Shown piece after piece: positions 1 to 6,763 of a DNA stretch of 6,763 nucleotides; position 1 is the stretch's first letter; every line of letters begins with the position of its first letter. This stretch comes from Candidatus Pelagibacterales bacterium (GTDB taxonomy: Bacteria; Pseudomonadota; Alphaproteobacteria; Pelagibacterales; AG-422-B15), in assembly GCA_016777745.1 (NCBI GenBank), contig JADHQX010000071.1:1-6763 (forward strand), in the 5' to 3' direction. The translations under genes were made by a program, and so were the position numbers. The notes under the pieces are model-generated. The model saw nothing but the letters and a program-made list of their open reading frames with translations. It was not told the origin of the DNA and did not search any database.

Positions 1-484
1 CGCTGGGATGCTTGGCGAGGGGGTTTCGGTTCATCAATTTTCACAATCGGTTCGTGCGGTTGCTGATCCGGTAATGGGCAAACCGCTCGGCGAAGTCTCG
101 CTTGGAGTTGTTCTGGGACAGATTTTCCAGCTGGCAACCCGCTTTGAAATCGAGGTGCAGCCACAATATAATCTTTTACAGAAAACCATGATGATGGCGG
201 AAGGCGTTGCCCGGCAATTAAACCCCAAAGCCGATATGTGGCAATTAGCTCGGCCAATGGCCGAATCATGGATGCAGCATGAGGCTGGGGTAAAAAAACG
301 CGCCGAACAACTTGTTGTTGAGTTGATGCAAATCATGGCACGCGTGCCAAAATTACTCAGCGCTTTCGAAGCCGCACAGCAAAGACCAATCACGCCACCA
401 CGGGCAACATGGCCCGGGCGGGTTGCTCTGCTTGCACTTCTGCTTGCCATTGCAAGTTTTTCACAAATATTCATCAAATTTTGA
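1..484 (+). CDS. ubiB: UbiB-type ubiquinone biosynthesis protein kinase-like, C-terminal part (5' end outside window)
   Basis: This is the C-terminal 160 or so residues of a UbiB/ABC1/ADCK atypical kinase-like protein, a membrane-associated ATPase needed for ubiquinone biosynthesis. The frame is open to the left edge, so the ATG at position 8 is an internal methionine and not a start. Recognition rests on the stretch around positions 158-290, which reads LLQKTMMMAEGVARQLNP followed by a W..A.PM..SWM pattern, typical of the alphaproteobacterial UbiB tail. The kinase-like catalytic motifs (KxGQ, ATP-binding residues) lie upstream, outside the window. The last 20 or so residues, after a Pro/Arg-rich linker, form a hydrophobic helix (VALLALLLAIASF) that should anchor the protein in the inner membrane. 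This fits the family, which usually ends in one or two membrane helices. The stop is TGA at 482-484, and coaBC follows after 76 bases. In alphaproteobacteria ubiE-ubiB-coaBC-dut is a common order, which supports the call. Confidence 0.88.
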   Translation, partial: AGMLGEGVSVHQFSQSVRAVADPVMGKPLGEVSLGVVLGQIFQLATRFEIEVQPQYNLLQKTMMMAEGVARQLNPKADMWQLARPMAESWMQHEAGVKKRAEQLVVELMQIMARVPKLLSAFEAAQQRPITPPRATWPGRVALLALLLAIASFSQIFIKF

Positions 485-509
485 TATAAATGGAAATTAT
501 ATGAATTTT

Positions 510-518
510 TGTGATAAT
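510..518 (+). promoter_or_regulatory. Possible extended -10 promoter for coaBC
   Basis: TGTGATAAT matches the extended -10 pattern TGnTATAAT at all but one position. No good -35 lies at the usual spacing; TTGATA at 481-486 is 26 bases away, which is too far. If used, transcription would start near 525, giving a leader of about 36 bases before the GTG start at 561. The element sits inside the left arm of the palindrome at 511-526. This is a sequence match only; the gene could equally be read through from ubiB. Confidence 0.35.
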
Positions 519-526
519 TTTATCAC
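511..526. promoter_or_regulatory. Perfect 16-base palindrome, candidate operator upstream of coaBC
   Basis: The arms GTGATAA (511-517) and TTATCAC (520-526) are exact reverse complements separated by TT. It sits in the 76-base gap between ubiB and coaBC, with its right end 34 bases before the coaBC start codon. A 16-base, two-fold symmetric site of this form is typical of a dimeric helix-turn-helix regulator, and the downstream gene itself encodes a helix-turn-helix. The arms are too AT-rich, the loop too short and a U-run is lacking, so a transcription terminator for ubiB is unlikely. The operator role is inferred. Confidence 0.5.
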
Positions 527-560
527 TATCTAATGGCAAACAGCGAAAGTAGCAATTTCT

Positions 561-2027
561 GTGAATTTATCAGCAATCATTACCGCATTGGGCGGCCGCC
601 ATGCCATCCAGCAGCTTTTGAATGTGGGGCCAAGCGCGATCAGCAATTATATGACCCGTGGTCATTTACCTGAGCGCGCCAAACCCATTATTTATGCAGC
701 GCTGACCCAAAAAGGATATCAAATCCGCGCTGATGATCTTGAAATTCTGGCTGGCCCTGCCGCGACATCTTCGCAGCCACTGCATAATGACACCCATTCC
801 AGAAAGCGGATTCTGCTTATCGTTGCTGGCGGGATCGCTGCCTATAAGGCCTTGGAAACCGCCCGCCAATTGCAGCAGTTTGGCGCGCATGTCACCGGCG
901 TGATGACCGATGGTGCCAAACAATTTATAACCCCTCTTAGCCTTGCCGCGCTTACTGGTGAGAAATGCTATGACAGTTTATTTTCACTAACTGACGAAGC
1001 TGAGATGGGGCATATTCGGTTGGCGCGATCAACCGATCTTGTTCTTGTTGTTCCGGCAACGGCCAATTTTATGGCGCGGGCAAATGCCGGCATTGCCGAT
1101 GATCTGGCGACAACCATTCTTCTTGCGACCACGGCGAAGGTAGCAATGGCGCCAGCGATGAATCCGGCAATGTGGGCGCATGCGGCAACCAAGCATAATA
1201 TCGCCAACCTGCGCCAGCGCGGTGTTCATATGATTGGTCCGGTAAGCGGCGATACAGCCTGCGGCGAAGAGGGCGAAGGGCGGATGTGCGAACCGGCAGA
1301 CATTGCCACAGCCGCAATGCAGCTTATCACTCCGCAAAATACGGCCAACACCCAAAACCATGATAAAAGCCCGCTTGCAGGCAAACGAATCATTGTGACA
1401 TCAGGCCCAACAATCGAGCCAATTGACAAGGTGCGCTTTATCGCCAACCGGTCATCTGGCAAGCAAGGCCATGCGATTGCCGCGACCCTTGCCAAGCGCG
1501 GCGCAGATGTAATTTTGGTTAGCGGGCCAGTTAATGAACCAACACCGGATCAGGCAACCATGGTTCAGGTCACGACCGCCAATGAGATGCTGGCCGCTTG
1601 CAAGGCGGCCTTGCCTGCCGATATCGCCATTTGCGCAGCCGCGGTTGCAGATTGGCGTGCAAAGTCAATGTCTGATCAGAAATTGAAAAAGCCGGAAGAC
1701 CCCAATGCTGGCATGATGTTGGCGCTATGCCAGAACCCCGATATTCTGGCGCATATTTCATCTGCGGCAAACCGGCCAAAATTAGTCATTGGCTTTGCCG
1801 CGGAAACCGAAAATCTATTGCAAAATGCCAGTAAAAAACGCCAGCGCAAAGGATGCGACTGGATTATTGCCAATCAGGTTGGCGGTGATGGCGATCCAGT
1901 TTTTGGAAGCGCCTTAAATCAGGCTATACTGGTAAGTGCAAATGGCGTTGAAGAATGGCCGCAAATGCAAAAAACGGATCTTGCCGAAACACTAGCTGAC
2001 CATATCGAAGCGGAATTGACCAGATGA
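561..2027 (+). CDS. coaBC: CoaBC (phosphopantothenoylcysteine decarboxylase / phosphopantothenate-cysteine ligase) with N-terminal helix-turn-helix
   Basis: This bifunctional enzyme of coenzyme A synthesis joins 4'-phosphopantothenate to cysteine using CTP (CoaB) and then decarboxylates the product using FMN (CoaC). In the 488-residue protein CoaC spans about 81-255: GGIAAYK at 90, the active-site His151 in MGHI, PATANF at 165, the PAMNPAMW substrate motif at 198 and the active-site Cys234 in TACGEEGEGRM. CoaB spans about 272-485: SGPTIEPID, Asn296 in ANRSSGKQG, AAAVADWR at 359, the KLKK lysines at 374-377, NPDI and GFAAET. E. coli CoaBC begins at the equivalent of residue 81, so 80 residues are extra. 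Residues 3-52 read as a Cro-like helix-turn-helix (LGGRHAIQQLLNVGPSAISN, then YMTRGHLPERA). GTG at 561 is the earliest possible start, because an in-frame TAA lies at 531. The ribosome-binding site is weak. No ATG, GTG or TTG occurs between codon 31 and the CoaC core, so the extension is probably translated. The stop overlaps the dut start. Confidence 0.95.
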   Translation: MNLSAIITALGGRHAIQQLLNVGPSAISNYMTRGHLPERAKPIIYAALTQKGYQIRADDLEILAGPAATSSQPLHNDTHSRKRILLIVAGGIAAYKALETARQLQQFGAHVTGVMTDGAKQFITPLSLAALTGEKCYDSLFSLTDEAEMGHIRLARSTDLVLVVPATANFMARANAGIADDLATTILLATTAKVAMAPAMNPAMWAHAATKHNIANLRQRGVHMIGPVSGDTACGEEGEGRMCEPADIATAAMQLITPQNTANTQNHDKSPLAGKRIIVTSGPTIEPIDKVRFIANRSSGKQGHAIAATLAKRGADVILVSGPVNEPTPDQATMVQVTTANEMLAACKAALPADIAICAAAVADWRAKSMSDQKLKKPEDPNAGMMLALCQNPDILAHISSAANRPKLVIGFAAETENLLQNASKKRQRKGCDWIIANQVGGDGDPVFGSALNQAILVSANGVEEWPQMQKTDLAETLADHIEAELTR

Positions 2028-2473
2028 ACCAACTTGCAGTGAAATTTCGGCGGCTGGCGCATGCTAACGATCTTGCCTTGCCATCATATGCCACACGCGG
2101 AGCTGCCGGACTTGATCTTGCCGCCGCAATTGACCAGCCAATTTGTCTCAAGCCAAATATGCGTCAGGATATTCCAACAGGGTTTGCAATGGCATTGCCA
2201 GAAGGTTATGAGGCGCAAATCCGGCCGCGATCGGGCCTTGCATTAAAATATGGAATTACCGTTGCCAACGCCCCTGGGACAATTGATAGTGATTATCGGG
2301 GCGAAATTGCGGTAATATTGGTGAATAATGGCAATGATGATTTTACCGTCACCCACGGCATGCGGATTGCACAGATGGTGATTGCCGCTGTCACCATCAT
2401 GGCACCAGTTGAAGCCGATGATCTTGACGATACCGCGCGTGCCACTGGCGGTTTTGGCTCAACCGGTTTGTGA
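2024..2473 (+). CDS. dut: Deoxyuridine 5'-triphosphate nucleotidohydrolase (dUTPase)
   Basis: This enzyme hydrolyses dUTP to dUMP and pyrophosphate, keeping uracil out of DNA and supplying dUMP for thymidylate synthesis. At 149 residues it is the normal size of a trimeric, all-beta dUTPase. All five family motifs are visible in order: AAGLDLAAA at 27-35, RPRSGLALKYG at 67-77, APGTIDSDYRGEI at 83-95 with the probable catalytic Asp88, RIAQMVIAAV at 114-123 and the flexible C-terminal RATGGFGSTG at 139-148, which closes over the substrate. Its ATG overlaps the coaBC TGA as ATGA, so the two are almost certainly co-transcribed and translationally coupled; a modest GGA lies about nine bases upstream. 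The coaBC-dut pairing is also found in E. coli. Nothing appears truncated or altered. Confidence 0.97.
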   Translation: MNQLAVKFRRLAHANDLALPSYATRGAAGLDLAAAIDQPICLKPNMRQDIPTGFAMALPEGYEAQIRPRSGLALKYGITVANAPGTIDSDYRGEIAVILVNNGNDDFTVTHGMRIAQMVIAAVTIMAPVEADDLDDTARATGGFGSTGL

Positions 2474-2475
2474 GG
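2472..2475 (+). promoter_or_regulatory. Ribosome binding site of the moeB-like gene, overlapping the dut stop
   Basis: GAGG overlaps the dut stop codon and lies only four bases before the ATG at 2480. The spacing is shorter than ideal but supports this start and suggests that ribosomes ending dut re-initiate on the next gene. Confidence 0.45.
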
Positions 2476-2479
2476 CATT

Positions 2480-3259
2480 ATGCTGAATGATGATGATCTA
2501 GAACGCTATGCCCGGCAGGCGATCATGCCAGCAATTGGGGAGGGTGGTCAGGAACAACTATTGGAGGCGCGGGTGCTTATTGTTGGCGCTGGCGGGCTTG
2601 GTGCGCCGGTGATTATGTATCTTGCCGCTGCCGGTATTGGCACAATTACCATTATCGATGATGATTGTGTTTCGCGAACCGATTTAAACCGGCAAGTCAT
2701 TTATAAAGACAGCGATGTTGGCCTGTTTAAATCTCGGCAAGCGGCGATGGCAGCAAGCGCAATCAATCCGGCAATTCATATCTCGCAGCTTGGCCAACGG
2801 CTCAGCAGCGGCAATGTAAAACAATTATTAAAAGCACATGATGTTGTTGTTGATTGCACCGATAATGCCGAAGCGCGCTATCTTCTTGGTGATGCAGCGC
2901 ATGCGGCAAGCAAGCCGCTTGTCTTTGGCGGGGCGGTGCGCATGGAAGGACAGGTCTCGGTCTTTCAGAGCAGCGTCAAAGGCCATGTTGGCAGCCCGTG
3001 CTATCGTTGCGTGTTCCCGGCCATGCCCGATGCAAAACAGGCACCGGGCTGCTCCGAAGCGGGCATTCTTGGGCCTGTTGCCGGATTGGTTGGTACATTG
3101 CAGGCACTTGAAACCATCAAGATTATTCTTGGCCAACCGCGCACCCTAACCGGACGGCTTTTACTGATTGAAGCAGCGGGAAGCAATTTTATGGAAATTC
3201 AAACCGCCGCACGGCTTGGTTGCAGTTGTTGCGGCACGTCATCTGGCATTGCGGATTAA
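2480..3259 (+). CDS. moeB: MoeB/ThiF/HesA-family E1-like adenylyltransferase
   Basis: E1-like enzymes of this family use ATP to adenylate the C-terminal glycine of a small ubiquitin-like sulfur carrier (MoaD for molybdopterin, ThiS for thiamine), preparing it for thiocarboxylation. The 259-residue protein matches single-domain MoeB/ThiF length and has no rhodanese domain. Visible landmarks are RYARQ with Arg12, the nucleotide loop GAGGLG at 36-41, DLNRQ with Arg71, Lys84 in GLFKS, DCTDN with the adenylation Asp128, RMEGQVSVF at 154, Cys191 in the loop corresponding to E. coli MoeB Cys187, and two zinc-binding CxxC pairs, Cys174/Cys177 (PCYRC) and Cys248/Cys251 (CSCC, with an extra cysteine between). 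All residues expected for activity are present. The gene starts six bases after dut and should share its transcript. No moaD or thiS lies nearby, so the partner is unknown and thiF remains an alternative name. Confidence 0.88.
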   Translation: MLNDDDLERYARQAIMPAIGEGGQEQLLEARVLIVGAGGLGAPVIMYLAAAGIGTITIIDDDCVSRTDLNRQVIYKDSDVGLFKSRQAAMAASAINPAIHISQLGQRLSSGNVKQLLKAHDVVVDCTDNAEARYLLGDAAHAASKPLVFGGAVRMEGQVSVFQSSVKGHVGSPCYRCVFPAMPDAKQAPGCSEAGILGPVAGLVGTLQALETIKIILGQPRTLTGRLLLIEAAGSNFMEIQTAARLGCSCCGTSSGIAD

Positions 3260-3283
3260 GATCAGCGCTAACCAATATTGATC

Positions 3284-3303
3284 GGTTTAAACTCAATTAA
3301 ACC
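3284..3303. terminator. Weak AT-rich hairpin between convergent genes
   Basis: GGTTTAA (3284-3290) and TTAAACC (3297-3303) are perfect reverse complements around a six-base loop, in the 93-base gap between the E1-like gene and the convergent dehydrogenase. The location suits a shared terminator, but the stem is AT-rich and neither side has a clean U-run immediately after it. A second small hairpin, TGGCA at 3323-3327 with TGCCA at 3334-3338, lies nearer the dehydrogenase stop. Terminator function is a guess from position. Confidence 0.3.
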
Positions 3304-3352
3304 AAAAACGATTGGCCAGATTTGGCAGGATAATGCCACAAGCCAGATATGG

Positions 3353-4339
3353 CTAGAGCATGGCCTCAATCACCCGATCCGGCGGGTTATGGCCATCCCA
3401 GAATGTCTGCACATTGATGATCACCTTGTCACCCATTTGCAAACGCCCCTCAATGGTCGCCGATCCGATATGGGGCAGCAAAACAACATTTGACAAATCG
3501 CGAAGCCCAGCCGGAATATTCGGCTCACTGCTATAAACATCAAGTCCAGCACCAGCGATATGACGCTGCGCCAAAAGATTAGCAAGAGCGACTTCATCAA
3601 CCACCTCGCCGCGTGATGTATTCACCAGATAGGCCGAGCGCTGCATCAACAACAGCCTTTCACGCGACAATAGATGATTTGTTGCAGGCGTATGTGGGCA
3701 ATTTACCGACACAATATCAACCCGTGCCAACATCTGTTCAAGTGACTCCCAATACGTTGCCTCAAGTTCGGCTTCTGTCTCAGGGTGAACCGGTTTCCGG
3801 TTATGGTAATGCACCGACAGGCCAAATCCACGCGCACGCCGCGCAACAGCCTCGCCAATACGGCCCATACCGACAATACCAAGCCGTTTGCCATTAATGC
3901 GATGACCAAGCATGCCCGTTGGCGACCAGCCCTGCCATTGACCTGATCGTGCCAGCGCATCACCCTCGGCAATCCGCCTTGGCACCGCCAGAATCAATGC
4001 CATTGTAACATCAGCCGTATCTTCGGTTAACACGCCGGGGGTGTTAGTAACGGTAATGCCGCGCGCCTTTGCCGCGGCAAGGTCAATATGATCAACGCCG
4101 GTTCCAAATGAGGCAATCAGACGAAGCTGGCTTCCGGCCTTGGCAATCAAATCAGCGTCAACTTTATCAGTAACGGTTGGCACAAGAACATCAGCTGTCT
4201 TGACAGCAATTTCCAGCTCGTCATGGTTTAGCGGCTTGTCACCATCATTTAAAGTCGTGTCAAAAAGCTCGCGCATCCGGGTTTCAATTGTCTCCGGGAG
4301 CTTGCGTGTCAAAATCACTTTTGGTTTGGTTTGACTCAT
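3353..4339 (-). CDS. D-2-hydroxyacid dehydrogenase (glyoxylate/hydroxypyruvate reductase or D-glycerate dehydrogenase type)
   Basis: This is an NAD(P)H-dependent dehydrogenase of the D-isomer-specific 2-hydroxyacid family, cytoplasmic and 328 residues long, the usual family size. The substrate domain holds ASFGTGVDHID at 76-86. The nucleotide-binding fold shows GMGRIG at 157-162 (GxGxxG). The catalytic set is complete: Arg243 in NTSRGEVVDE, Glu272 in SSEP and His290 in LPHIGSAT. TNTPGVLTEDTAD at 98-110 and VNCPHTPATNHLL at 212-224 resemble the glyoxylate/hydroxypyruvate reductase branch (GyaR/GRHPR) more than phosphoglycerate or formate dehydrogenases. There is no C-terminal ACT domain, which argues against SerA. 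Likely reactions are glyoxylate to glycolate or hydroxypyruvate to D-glycerate; the exact substrate cannot be read from sequence. The gene stands alone on its strand, divergent from the SH3 gene and convergent with the E1-like gene. The start ATG has a good GAGAG site six bases upstream. Confidence 0.92.
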   Translation of the reverse strand: MSQTKPKVILTRKLPETIETRMRELFDTTLNDGDKPLNHDELEIAVKTADVLVPTVTDKVDADLIAKAGSQLRLIASFGTGVDHIDLAAAKARGITVTNTPGVLTEDTADVTMALILAVPRRIAEGDALARSGQWQGWSPTGMLGHRINGKRLGIVGMGRIGEAVARRARGFGLSVHYHNRKPVHPETEAELEATYWESLEQMLARVDIVSVNCPHTPATNHLLSRERLLLMQRSAYLVNTSRGEVVDEVALANLLAQRHIAGAGLDVYSSEPNIPAGLRDLSNVVLLPHIGSATIEGRLQMGDKVIINVQTFWDGHNPPDRVIEAML

Positions 4340-4345
4340 TGATGG

Positions 4346-4350
4346 CTCTC
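4346..4350 (-). promoter_or_regulatory. Ribosome binding site of the 2-hydroxyacid dehydrogenase
   Basis: On the minus strand GAGAG lies six bases before the ATG at 4339, a standard Shine-Dalgarno spacing that fixes this start. Confidence 0.6.
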
Positions 4351-4362
4351 TTAAATTGAAAA

Positions 4363-4477
4363 CAAATACCGAACTCTGGCTGGCAATTGGCCTAAAAAAA
4401 CCCTAAGCTTGTGGTGTAGGACAAAGGGTCTATTAGATTAATTCTCTGACCCGCATCAATCTGCACCAAATACCGAA
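4363..4477. repeat. Pair of identical 11-base direct repeats in the divergent control region
   Basis: CAAATACCGAA occurs at 4363-4373 and again at 4467-4477, with starts 104 bases apart, one near each divergent gene. CTCT follows the first copy directly and follows the second after a run of six more A. The 166-base gap between the divergent starts holds both promoters, but I see no convincing -35/-10 pair for either. The repeats could bind one regulator acting on both genes; chance or local duplication is also possible. Confidence 0.45.
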
Positions 4478-4505
4478 AAAAAACTCTACCAGAACAACGG
4501 GCAGC

Positions 4506-5075
4506 ATGACAAAAATAATTATTGTGATATTTCAAAAATCGCTAACCATGGCGCTGATTTTTGGCCTTTTCTGGCTATTACCAGCCGTGATTTTGCCAAT
4601 TGACTGGCCAGTCGGATATGGCATGGCGGAAGCACAAGAGGCCAAATTGACCGTTCGCGGCAGTGGCTTACCCGTACCACGCTATGTGACATTGAAATTT
4701 GACGAGGCTAATTTGCGCGCTGGGCCCGGGCGGGAATATCCAGTTTTATGGCAGTATCAAAAAGCTGGTCTGCCGCTTCTGGTTGATGCTGAATTTGGTA
4801 TCTGGCGCAAAGTGATTGATCATGATGGCACCGCAGGATGGATGCATGGATCGGTTCTATCACTTAGGCGGATGGTGCTGGTGCAAAATAATATGGCGAA
4901 AATCCATTCCAGTCCTGATGAAACATCAAATGTTGTCGCCCTTGCTGAGCGGTTGGCGCTGATGGAATTACAATCCTGTCCAAAAGTATGGTGTCGTGTA
5001 GCAAATAATGATGTTCGCGGCTGGATCAAACGACAAGCAGTCTGGGGACTTCTCGAAACCGAAAGTCTCGATTAG
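4506..5075 (+). CDS. Exported or membrane-anchored protein with two bacterial SH3 domains
   Basis: This 189-residue envelope protein is of unknown precise role. Residues 1-13 (MTKIIIVIFQKSL) and a hydrophobic segment at about 14-33 form a signal peptide or membrane anchor; AEAQEA at 41-46 is a possible signal peptidase cleavage region, leaving a mature protein of about 145 residues in the periplasm. Two SH3-like repeats follow. The first, about 60-120, carries the hallmark ANLRAGPGREYPVLW and closes with GWMHGSVLS. The second, about 124-181, has the weaker AKIHSSPDETSNVV and closes with RGWIKRQAVWG. This matches the alphaproteobacterial SH3_4-type family. Such domains often bind peptidoglycan or other envelope partners, but no catalytic domain is present. 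Cys158 and Cys163 could form a disulfide. The start has only a weak ribosome-binding site, and Met15 is an alternative that would give a shorter signal. The gene is divergent from the dehydrogenase. Confidence 0.82.
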   Translation: MTKIIIVIFQKSLTMALIFGLFWLLPAVILPIDWPVGYGMAEAQEAKLTVRGSGLPVPRYVTLKFDEANLRAGPGREYPVLWQYQKAGLPLLVDAEFGIWRKVIDHDGTAGWMHGSVLSLRRMVLVQNNMAKIHSSPDETSNVVALAERLALMELQSCPKVWCRVANNDVRGWIKRQAVWGLLETESLD

Positions 5076-5094
5076 ATTTTTTTATATCTTCAAC

Positions 5095-5141
5095 AAAAAA
5101 CGTCATCCCATTTAACGTCATCCCATTTAACTGGGATGACG
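5095..5141 (-). terminator. Terminator of katG with a duplicated stem arm, possibly bidirectional
   Basis: A perfect 10-base stem is formed by CGTCATCCCA (5116-5125) and TGGGATGACG (5132-5141) with the six-base loop TTTAAC. On the minus strand, downstream of the katG stop at 5174, the arm at 5132-5141 can instead pair with the copy at 5101-5110 (21-base loop), and that second hairpin runs straight into six U (5100-5095), the classic intrinsic terminator form. On the plus strand the short hairpin is followed only by CGATTATTTATG, so it is a weaker stop for the SH3 gene. Seven T at 5077-5083 just after that gene's stop have no stem before them. Confidence 0.75.
5101..5130. repeat. Exact tandem duplication of a 15-base unit
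   Basis: CGTCATCCCATTTAA occurs twice with no gap, at 5101-5115 and 5116-5130. The first ten bases of each copy are the reverse complement of 5132-5141, so the duplication produces a second copy of one arm of the adjoining hairpin. Confidence 0.9.
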
Positions 5142-5173
5142 CGATTATTTATGCCGGTTAAAGATAGGCCGTT

Positions 5174-6763
<1,590 letters not shown>

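Noticed and set aside
34..477. Minus-strand 147-residue reading frame antisense to ubiB
   Set aside because: It covers the real UbiB frame almost exactly and its product is compositionally random, with scattered Cys, Arg and Ser.
8..484. A complete small gene starting at ATG 8
   Set aside because: The sequence is the tail of UbiB and the frame is open to the left edge, so this is an internal methionine.
1029..1361. Minus-strand 110-residue frame inside coaBC
   Set aside because: Cys/His/Arg-rich shadow of the CoaC catalytic region; no support as a gene.
3278..3493. Plus-strand 71-residue frame crossing the convergent gap
   Set aside because: It runs into the 3' end of the minus-strand dehydrogenase, lacks a ribosome-binding site and resembles nothing known.
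4426..4452. GGGTC...GACCC inverted repeat in the divergent region
   Set aside because: Only five-base arms around a 17-base loop; too easily a chance match to list as an operator.

Overview
The window looks like chromosomal DNA of an alphaproteobacterium with moderate GC and AT-rich gaps between genes. The gene content (ubiB, coaBC, dut, a MoeB/ThiF-type E1-like enzyme, a D-2-hydroxyacid dehydrogenase, a double SH3 envelope protein and katG) and the protein wording fit that class. A marine, SAR116/Puniceispirillum-like lineage is plausible, but this is an impression and not a demonstrated placement. I see no mobile element, phage gene, CRISPR array, rRNA or tRNA.

Left part (1-3259, all + strand): the 3' end of ubiB (ubiquinone biosynthesis, kinase-like), a 76-base AT-rich gap, then a tight coaBC-dut-moeB-like run. 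coaBC and dut share an ATGA overlap, and the third gene starts six bases after the dut stop. The run combines coenzyme A synthesis, dUTP sanitation and activation of a ubiquitin-like sulfur carrier. The coaBC-dut pair is an old bacterial neighbourhood, also found in E. coli.

Middle part (3260-5173): the E1-like gene converges on a minus-strand D-2-hydroxyacid (glyoxylate/hydroxypyruvate-type) dehydrogenase. That gene shares a 166-base divergent control region with a plus-strand secreted or membrane-anchored protein carrying two SH3 domains. The SH3 gene in turn converges on katG, with a striking tandem-duplicated hairpin between them.

Right part (5174-6763, minus strand): katG, catalase-peroxidase, running off the right edge. 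About 529 C-terminal residues are present; the distal haem-pocket residues lie outside the window.

The most unusual item is the coaBC product. The complete CoaC-CoaB enzyme is preceded by about 80 extra residues whose first 55 or so read as a Cro-like helix-turn-helix. A perfect 7-2-7 palindrome overlapping a possible extended -10 promoter lies just upstream of the gene. Together they suggest a DNA-binding CoA-biosynthesis enzyme that may control its own operon, by analogy with BirA or NadR. This is inference from the sequence alone.
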